A DNA stretch of 64,000 nt from Anaerolineales bacterium (GTDB taxonomy: Bacteria > Chloroflexota > Anaerolineae > Anaerolineales > Villigracilaceae). The position numbers and the translations under genes were made by a program. Location of the stretch: NCBI GenBank assembly GCA_020634885.1, contig JACKAW010000002.1, forward strand, positions 496,001 through 560,000, written 5' to 3'. The notes beneath the pieces are model-generated. The model made no database searches, was not told the DNA's origin, and saw only the letters and a list, made by a program, of their open reading frames with translations. Position 1 is the stretch's first letter; each line of letters starts with the position of its first letter. Shown in pieces: positions 58,933 through 64,000 of this stretch.

Positions 58933-59856
58933 TTATTCGATCTCTTCAGGAATTGCCAGTGCTTCTTTTGATGTTTGTTTTGAAAGGTTGATCATGACAA
59001 CCGCCCCAATAATGATAGCAGATGACACGGCAATTCGCGCGTTCAGTTCTTCACCGGCAAACGCCCAACCAAGTAGAACCGCCACCACCGGATTTACATA
59101 CGCATAGGTTGAAGTGAGAGAAACCGGCGCATTCAGGATGAGCCAGCCATAGGATACGAAACCAACCAACGAACCGAATGTGATGAGATACAGCAACCCC
59201 CACCACGAGCGCATCGAAACGTCTGAGAAGCTGAACCCACCCAGTTCGCCTGTTGCTACACTGACAATGAAAAGCGCCGCCGCCCCAGCCAGCATTTGCA
59301 TCCCTGTAGACATTAATGTGGATTTTGGCATATCTGCGCCGCGCGCATAAATGGAGCCCATTGCCCAAAGGATCGGCGCAAGTAACAGCATGATGATCCC
59401 TAAAGAATTAAAGTCATGTTGGGCTCCTGCAACCTCTCCCGGTCCGACCAATATAAATACCCCGCCGAACCCCAGCAGCAAGCCGACAATTGCCTGCCAT
59501 GAGGGTTTGCTGCCACCAGAACGCATGGCTTCAAATAACACTAGCCAAAATGGGGAGGTGGTGATCATCAGCGCGGCGATCCCGGAAGGGACGCTCTTCT
59601 CGGCGAGGCTTACAAAGCCGTTACCGCCCACTAGCAATAGTGAGCCCACAATGGCGGCGGCTTTCCAATTGCTTTTGGTGGGGCGTGGGTCACCTGCCAT
59701 GTTTCGCCAGATGACGAGGATCAACCCGGAGGCTAAAAATCTCAGGGAGGCTTGTAAAAATGGTGGAATGGTTTCCACGGCAAAACGAATTGCAAGGTAG
59801 GTGGATCCCCAGACGATCCATAACGCGATGAGTGCTGTCCAAATTTTTGTTTTCAT
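58933..59856 (-). CDS. EamA/DMT-family transporter
   Basis: The 307-residue protein has ten predicted membrane segments in two homologous EamA halves; WIVWGSTYLAIRFAVETIPPFLQASLRFL is the first-half signature and SLVGFVSYGWLILNAPVSLTSTYAYVNPVVAVLLGW the second. DMT proteins commonly export amino acids or metabolites. AAGGA precedes the ATG at 59856; a longer frame adds residues with no support. It is next to glnA, which could point to export of an amino acid or amine, but this is only inferred. Confidence 0.9.
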   Translation of the reverse strand: MKTKIWTALIALWIVWGSTYLAIRFAVETIPPFLQASLRFLASGLILVIWRNMAGDPRPTKSNWKAAAIVGSLLLVGGNGFVSLAEKSVPSGIAALMITTSPFWLVLFEAMRSGGSKPSWQAIVGLLLGFGGVFILVGPGEVAGAQHDFNSLGIIMLLLAPILWAMGSIYARGADMPKSTLMSTGMQMLAGAAALFIVSVATGELGGFSFSDVSMRSWWGLLYLITFGSLVGFVSYGWLILNAPVSLTSTYAYVNPVVAVLLGWAFAGEELNARIAVSSAIIIGAVVMINLSKQTSKEALAIPEEIE

Positions 59857-59877
59857 TTTTTCCTTATGTTTTACTCT

Positions 59878-59936
59878 AGTGCCCAAACAACATGAAGAAG
59901 TAGGGTTACCCATCAATTTAAGGTTGTTTGGGTACT
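59878..59936 (-). other. Long stem-loop upstream of the EamA gene
   Basis: Arms AGTGCCCAAACAAC and GTTGTTTGGGTACT (59878-59891 and 59923-59936) form a 14-bp helix with one G-U pair and a 31-nt loop. It lacks a T-run, so it is not a usual terminator. Possible leader structure or repeat. Confidence 0.35.
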
Positions 59937-59968
59937 AGGGGTGGAATTCGTCAGGCTACCAGCCTGAC

Positions 59969-60829
59969 CTATAGACCATGCATAGATAGTTCTCTTGCAA
60001 GGATCGCTTTCTTTCTTGCGGAACCGTATAAGTAATTGCCATATTCGCCGCTCTTGCGAATAACCCGATGGCACGGAATTAGATACGCGATAGGGTTATC
60101 TCCCACGGCACTGCCTACGGCTCGAACGGCTCGCGGGTTTCCAATGGCGGCGGCGATCTGCTCGTAGGTGGTTAGTGCGCCGGTTGGGATGTTCAACAGC
60201 GCTTCCCAAACTTTGATCTGGAAATTTGTCCCGCGCAGGTGAAGTTTAAGAGGCGTTTCTGCCCCAACATCCAGAAAGATGCGGTTAACCAGTGGTGCAG
60301 TGGCTGTGTAATCTTCCATTACATTTGCCTGCTTCCAATGTCCCATGAGTCCGTCTATCGTCCTGCCTTCGTTGCCATCCACAAAACCGAGGTGGCAGAT
60401 GCCCCGGTCTGTGGCGGCGATAAGGCATTTGCCGAACGGGGTGGGGTGAATGCCGTAGCGGATGTTCACTCCCACGCCGCGCGATTTATATTCGCCGGGT
60501 GTGACGGCTTCGGTGTTGACGAAAAGATCATGGAGCCGCCCCAAGCTTGAAAGTCCGGTTTGATGCGTGGTTTCGAGTAAATTCTCAGACTGGTCGAGAA
60601 ATCCCTTCGCTTGTTCCTTTGTCAAAAATTGCATAAAGCGTTTGGGGCTGATGCCTGCCCAGCGTGTGAACAGACGTTGAAAGTGGTACTCGCTCAAACC
60701 GACGGCGGAGGCGATCTCTGCAAGTTCGGGCTGCTGCTGAAGATTTGTTTCGATGTATTGAATCGCTTGTTCGATCAATTGATAATGCTGTAGCGGTGCA
60801 AGTTTTTCGTCTTGGGGGTCTGTATCCAT
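59969..60829 (-). CDS. AraC-type HTH fused to O6-alkylguanine-DNA methyltransferase (Ada-like)
   Basis: The protein (286 residues from the chosen start) has an AraC helix-turn-helix (about 15-95; IASAVGLSEYHFQRLFTRWAGISPKRFMQF) followed by an Ogt/MGMT domain (about 110-286) with the active-site Cys in PCHR (NPIAYLIPCHRVIRKSGEYGNYLYG). The N-terminal Zn/phosphotriester domain of E. coli Ada is missing. It repairs O6-methylguanine and may regulate its own gene. ATG 60829 has GGAG 6 nt upstream. A start at 60898 would leave no Shine-Dalgarno sequence, because the 6S RNA terminator directly abuts it. Confidence 0.88.
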   Translation of the reverse strand: MDTDPQDEKLAPLQHYQLIEQAIQYIETNLQQQPELAEIASAVGLSEYHFQRLFTRWAGISPKRFMQFLTKEQAKGFLDQSENLLETTHQTGLSSLGRLHDLFVNTEAVTPGEYKSRGVGVNIRYGIHPTPFGKCLIAATDRGICHLGFVDGNEGRTIDGLMGHWKQANVMEDYTATAPLVNRIFLDVGAETPLKLHLRGTNFQIKVWEALLNIPTGALTTYEQIAAAIGNPRAVRAVGSAVGDNPIAYLIPCHRVIRKSGEYGNYLYGSARKKAILARELSMHGL

Positions 60830-60898
60830 CTCACTCTCCATTTCTTGGCGGAGATTGTATTTGGGTAAGCGGGCATATGCGACCCGTTTCTTGCTCAT

Positions 60899-60938
60899 TA
60901 AAAAAACGGAATGTTCAATAATGGAACATTCCGTTTCA
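60899..60938 (-). terminator. Terminator of the 6S RNA gene
   Basis: A 13-bp stem AAACGGAATGTTC/GAACATTCCGTTT followed on the minus strand by T7, directly before the Ada-like gene. Confidence 0.85.
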
Positions 60939-60939
60939 T

Positions 60940-61119
60940 GATTGCGTACCCCGCCTGTGCCGTGTACCGCTGGGTTTTGAACCTGCTATTGCAGGTGGGT
61001 TCCTACCTAGCAACGCCGCCTTGGCTCAGGCCTATCGCGTTGTTACTGTGAAGTTAAGAACCCTTTTCGTGTGTATTGGCTCAAAACGTAGGGGCGGCAT
61101 CACGAACACCGCAGGGTAT
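60940..61119 (-). ncRNA. ssrS: 6S RNA (RNA polymerase-binding regulatory RNA)
   Basis: Read on the minus strand, this roughly 180-nt region folds into one long rod: ends TACCCTGC/GCGGGGTA pair, then a large central bubble, then an apical stem closed by CAACGC/GCGTTG. Sequence also agrees with E. coli 6S: TGTTCG after the closing stem, TTGAGCCAATA (E. coli CTGAGCCGATA), and a 3' hairpin ...GCAGGTTCAAAACCC... like the E. coli GGUUCAAGGG. It mimics an open promoter and binds sigma-70 RNA polymerase in stationary phase. It has a -10 box (TATAAA) and a terminator. No database search was run. Confidence 0.82.
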
Positions 61120-61123
61120 GATT

Positions 61124-61129
61124 TTTATA
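61124..61129 (-). promoter_or_regulatory. -10 box of the 6S RNA gene
   Basis: Minus-strand TATAAA; the expected start falls at about 61118, at the closing stem. A -35 match (TTTTCT) 17 bp upstream is weak. Confidence 0.45.
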
Positions 61130-61185
61130 CCATATTCCATGGTGCAAGAAAAGATAATCATTAAGATGGTCGTTTTGAGAATAAG

Positions 61186-61214
61186 TTGCTTTTCACGTTG
61201 TTTTGTGCTAGTCT
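61186..61214 (+). promoter_or_regulatory. Predicted promoter of the GH25-LysM gene
   Basis: TTGCTT (61186-61191) and TAGTCT (61209-61214) with a 17-bp spacer and an extended -10 TGC; start near 61221. Confidence 0.5.
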
Positions 61215-61254
61215 GAAATTTGAAGCGTTTCTTAACCAATCAAAGGAGCATATG

Positions 61255-62280
61255 ATGGATCTGGTGCATGGTGTAGATGTCAGTTACTGGGAGCCGCGCG
61301 TAGATTGGCAAAAGTTGCGCGCGCAGAATTTTAAATTTGCTTTGATCCGTGCAACATCTGGTGTTGGGTATGTAGACCCAAAGTTTAAATCTCACTGGGA
61401 GGGCGCCCGCAAAGAGGGTCTCTTGCGCGGGGCATATCATTATTTGATCGCCAACCAAGACCCAAAACAACAGGCAGACCTGTTTATTTCTACGATTAGT
61501 GCAGATCGGGGTGAACTTCCGCCTATTATTGATCTGGAAGATAAATACAACGAGAATGCCACGAACGCAAAGATCATCGATACCTGTAAAGCGATCCTTG
61601 ATCGTGTAGAGAAGGCATTTGGGGTTAAGCCGATGATCTACTCACGGACTCAATACCTGAATGTGCATGTTTCTCGCAGCGGCAAGGCGCCTTCGTGGGC
61701 GAAGGATTATCCGCTTTGGCTGGCGCAGTACCCATATGTATTTGACCCCAAGATGCACCCCAACAAGAACATGCCCACACAAGCGGTCGGCTGGCAGGAT
61801 TGGAAGTTCTGGCAATATGCCGAGACGACCATTGTTGACGGTGTGACCAATGACAGCGGGCAGCCCACCGAATGTGACCTGAACTGGTTTCGCGGCACCG
61901 AGGCGGATCTTTATGCCTTTGCCAATATCAAACCGAAGGAACCTGCAACTTATACGGTGAAAGCAGGGGATACATTCAGCGCGATTGCTGGGAAATACAA
62001 TATTACGGTGGATGAACTGCTGGCTGCTAATCCTGATATTCCTGCGGCGGGGACGAAACTTTCAGTCCCTGTACCTACTATTTCCAAACCAGTCGTCGTG
62101 GATAATGCCACTGTGAATAAGGCGAACTCATCCACGCGCACGCATACTGTAAAGGCTGGCGATTCGATGGGTACGATTGCCCGCAAATACGGTGTGACAG
62201 TGGAGGCGATCTTAGCCTTGAACCCGGGGCTGACCAACCCGAACCTGATCTATGTCGATCAGGTGATCGTTATTCCGTAA
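61255..62280 (+). CDS. GH25 muramidase with two LysM domains
   Basis: The 341-residue protein has a GH25 lysozyme-like domain (about 1-205): GVDVSYWEP (D8), IIDLEDK with the catalytic D93/E95, and WQDWKFWQYAE. Two LysM repeats follow (about 228-270, TYTVKAGDTFSAIAGKYNITVDELLAANPD; and about 298-341, THTVKAGDSMGTIARKYGVTVEAILALNPG). It should cut peptidoglycan glycan strands and bind the wall. No signal peptide is visible, so it may leave the cell by lysis or an unknown route. AAAGGAG lies 6 nt before ATG 61255; an ATG at 61252 is the alternative. Confidence 0.92.
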   Translation: MDLVHGVDVSYWEPRVDWQKLRAQNFKFALIRATSGVGYVDPKFKSHWEGARKEGLLRGAYHYLIANQDPKQQADLFISTISADRGELPPIIDLEDKYNENATNAKIIDTCKAILDRVEKAFGVKPMIYSRTQYLNVHVSRSGKAPSWAKDYPLWLAQYPYVFDPKMHPNKNMPTQAVGWQDWKFWQYAETTIVDGVTNDSGQPTECDLNWFRGTEADLYAFANIKPKEPATYTVKAGDTFSAIAGKYNITVDELLAANPDIPAAGTKLSVPVPTISKPVVVDNATVNKANSSTRTHTVKAGDSMGTIARKYGVTVEAILALNPGLTNPNLIYVDQVIVIP

Positions 62281-62289
62281 ACTATGTGA

Positions 62290-62327
62290 AACAAATCTCC
62301 CCGCCTTGAGCGACGGGGAGATTTGTT
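62290..62327 (+). terminator. Terminator of the GH25-LysM gene
   Basis: A 14-bp stem AACAAATCTCCCCG/CGGGGAGATTTGTT with an inner CGC/GCG pairing; weak T-run after it. Confidence 0.85.
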
Positions 62328-62390
62328 TATGTTATCCTTTAAATGAAACTGCAATCTACATTGATGAATTGAATGGATAGGATGGAGCCA

Positions 62391-64000
62391 ATGGAAGAGA
62401 AAAGTTTGGAGCAAGTTTCCCTGAACAAAACCGAGCACAGGCTGCATTTTGCGCAAGCCGTGGCAGATGCGCAGTACCTGGTCATTTATGCCTCAACGAA
62501 TTGCCCAAATGACATCAACCCTGTAAATATTGAAAAATTAGCTGCCATGCGCAAGCGGATGGAAAACGGCGAAGAGGTAACAGCCCAGGAAGAGGCGGAA
62601 TTTTGGGTGAACTATCAAGAGGTTTGGAATTTGGTGAAGCCGGTCACTGCCGAGAGTGTGAAAGCCAACCTGCCTACTGAAAGTACCCTGGCAGGAAAGT
62701 TGTTTGCCAGACTGCCCTCGATTGCATGGTGGTTTGGAGTATCTCCTACAAGCAAAGCTGGCAAAGCCGCCAGTTGGTTCAGCTTTCAGACCGTTGTTAT
62801 TTTGATCCTGCTTGTTATTTTGCAGGCGTACTGGGTGGTGGGGAATCAACTGATCACCCAGTTGGCAACCCTGCTGCAACAGGAAGCAGAGATCAATGCG
62901 CAACTGGTTCAGACCGAGCGGGATTACAGTGCGCTGGAAGTACTTTACAAACAAGGTGAAATCGATACCGAAAATTACAAGGCGACAGGTGAATATTCCT
63001 TTTATAGCAGCCCGGATTGGGAACGTGATATTCTGGAGAACACTGCCAAACGGCGGCAATTGGAAAAAGACCTGGAATTGCTCAAAACCCAACTTGAGCG
63101 GAATTCATCCATTTTGCTGGTTTGGAGTAAGCCGTGGAACTGGTTGATACAGAATGATCTTGTATCTGCCGAGGCATTGATCCCTGTGACCGGCGCAGAT
63201 GCCGCCTCATCTAATTTGACGACAAAGGATGAATATGAACTACGGATCGCCAGCCTTCGAGCTCGGATCGCTGCCATTGATGACTATCTCGCATCAGACC
63301 CCGATGGCGAGAACGAAGCGCAACTCCTAAACAGTAAATATGATCCTGAGATAAAAAACAACGAAGAACAGCTTGGCGCCTTGTATGCAGAGAATAGTGG
63401 GTTGTATGTGCGTGAAGCTGAGATTCAGAGTCAGATCGATGATATTCAATCTCAACTTGATGCGATCTCAAGCGGAGAATCCACCATTGAACAGGTCACG
63501 AGCGATCTGACCGCCCAGCTCACCGGCTTGAAAACGCAAAAAAACACACTGGAGCAAAAGGTCAACGAGATCAGTGGGCAGATCACCACTGCCACAGCCG
63601 AAGCTGAAGCGGATGTGAGCGCATTGCAGGCGCAGCTTGCCGGTTTGCAGACAGAACAAAAAACCGTTTTGGCACAGATCAGCAAGATCGAAAACCAATT
63701 GAAGGCGATCTCGGGGAATACGGACACGTTGAAGGAATTGAACACTGAGTTGGATGTGCTCAATGCCCGCAAAAAATTCAATAACGAGCAAATTCAAACG
63801 ATTCAGGTGAAGAATGAAAAACTGCTCGAACAGCGTATTCCCGGCGGGCAGATCGTGAACCAGTGGCGCGAAGAAAAACAACGGCTGGAAGATGACCTGC
63901 GCTCCTTGGAGCGTCAGGCACAGGCAGATGCGAGACGTGAAAGCTCGCGTCAGGCTCAGTTGGCGGGTAGTTTTGTGTTGGTGGTTCTGCAAAGCTATTT
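62391..64000 (+). CDS. Membrane-anchored coiled-coil protein, 3' end outside window
   Basis: The frame is open to the end of the window (536 codons so far). An N-terminal soluble part (about 1-128) is followed by one membrane segment (about 131-150; SFQTVVILILLVILQAYWVV), then long coiled-coil stretches (about 155-220 and 290-510) with heptads rich in L, Q, E, I. A second hydrophobic run begins at the cut end (AGSFVLVVLQSY). No catalytic domain is seen. AGGA at 62379 lies 8 nt before the chosen ATG; ATGs at 62373 and 62382 are also in frame. Confidence 0.75.
   Translation, partial: MEEKSLEQVSLNKTEHRLHFAQAVADAQYLVIYASTNCPNDINPVNIEKLAAMRKRMENGEEVTAQEEAEFWVNYQEVWNLVKPVTAESVKANLPTESTLAGKLFARLPSIAWWFGVSPTSKAGKAASWFSFQTVVILILLVILQAYWVVGNQLITQLATLLQQEAEINAQLVQTERDYSALEVLYKQGEIDTENYKATGEYSFYSSPDWERDILENTAKRRQLEKDLELLKTQLERNSSILLVWSKPWNWLIQNDLVSAEALIPVTGADAASSNLTTKDEYELRIASLRARIAAIDDYLASDPDGENEAQLLNSKYDPEIKNNEEQLGALYAENSGLYVREAEIQSQIDDIQSQLDAISSGESTIEQVTSDLTAQLTGLKTQKNTLEQKVNEISGQITTATAEAEADVSALQAQLAGLQTEQKTVLAQISKIENQLKAISGNTDTLKELNTELDVLNARKKFNNEQIQTIQVKNEKLLEQRIPGGQIVNQWREEKQRLEDDLRSLERQAQADARRESSRQAQLAGSFVLVVLQSY

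Noticed and set aside
59896..59912. A third copy of the GTAGGGTTAACCCTAC palindrome near the EamA gene
   Set aside because: The sequence AGTAGGGTTACCCATC lacks one base at the centre and has a poor right arm; it also lies inside an unrelated stem-loop.
60940..61119. 6S RNA on the plus strand
   Set aside because: The plus strand has a GGCGGCATC resemblance, but the promoter, the terminator T-run and the TGTTCG and TGAGCC blocks all fit the minus strand better.

Overview
This window looks like chromosomal DNA of a free-living member of the Chloroflexota, most likely class Anaerolineae. The basis is inferred, not searched: several exported proteins carry long Thr/Pro (TPTPT) linkers, lipoproteins are frequent, NBR1-Ig-like, S41, GH3, GH25 and LysM envelope proteins suggest a single-membrane cell wall, and housekeeping genes (recA, obg, argS, rpsT, uvrA, glnA) are scattered among them. 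I see no transposase, integrase, prophage, CRISPR array, rRNA or tRNA. Base composition and codon use look even throughout, so this is core chromosome with small lineage-specific pieces.

Layout. 0-3.7 kb: end of an exported protein, an M23 peptidase lipoprotein, recA with its promoter and terminator, an NBR1-Ig lipoprotein and a DUF1801-like protein. 3.7-8.1 kb: an XRE regulator, an orphan small-RNA-like unit, a RecB-type nuclease, and an ABC-F ATPase behind a short leader ORF and an attenuator-like hairpin, then an ACT-domain protein. 8.1-15.7 kb: an ABC-2 exporter operon, a DUF6790/DoxX-like membrane pair, a NarL-type two-component system and a secreted hydrolase, with a 19-bp operator-like sequence shared by two promoters. 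15.8-23.2 kb: peptidases, a four-helix-bundle gene between inverted purine/pyrimidine tracts, an ATP-grasp enzyme, an SlyD-like isomerase, DedA and obg. 23.4-29.6 kb: two histidine kinases, YjbQ, a tandem Tudor-like protein, a COG2403 GTPase with a structured leader, and bioY. 29.7-35.9 kb: argS, rpsT, a LysM protein and uvrA.

36-43 kb is the most lineage-specific part. A STAND/LuxR regulator sits between two exported proteins that share an N-terminal cysteine motif, and both promoters carry the same near-perfect palindrome at the same distance from the gene. 43-54.8 kb holds an ECF-like sigma factor with degV, an S41 protease lipoprotein, a glycosyltransferase, an AAA ATPase, GDPD, a GH3 enzyme and a serine dehydrogenase-type protease. 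54.8-64 kb holds a peroxiredoxin with an FtsX/LolD-type transporter, glnA, an EamA exporter, an Ada-type methyltransferase, a well-supported 6S RNA gene, a GH25-LysM muramidase and a truncated coiled-coil membrane protein.

Two themes recur. First, many genes have a TATAAT hexamer only 6-10 nt before the start codon, which suggests leaderless or near-leaderless transcription. Second, noncoding elements (6S RNA, leader ORF with attenuator, structured leader, orphan terminated RNA, two sets of shared operators) carry much of the unexplained information.
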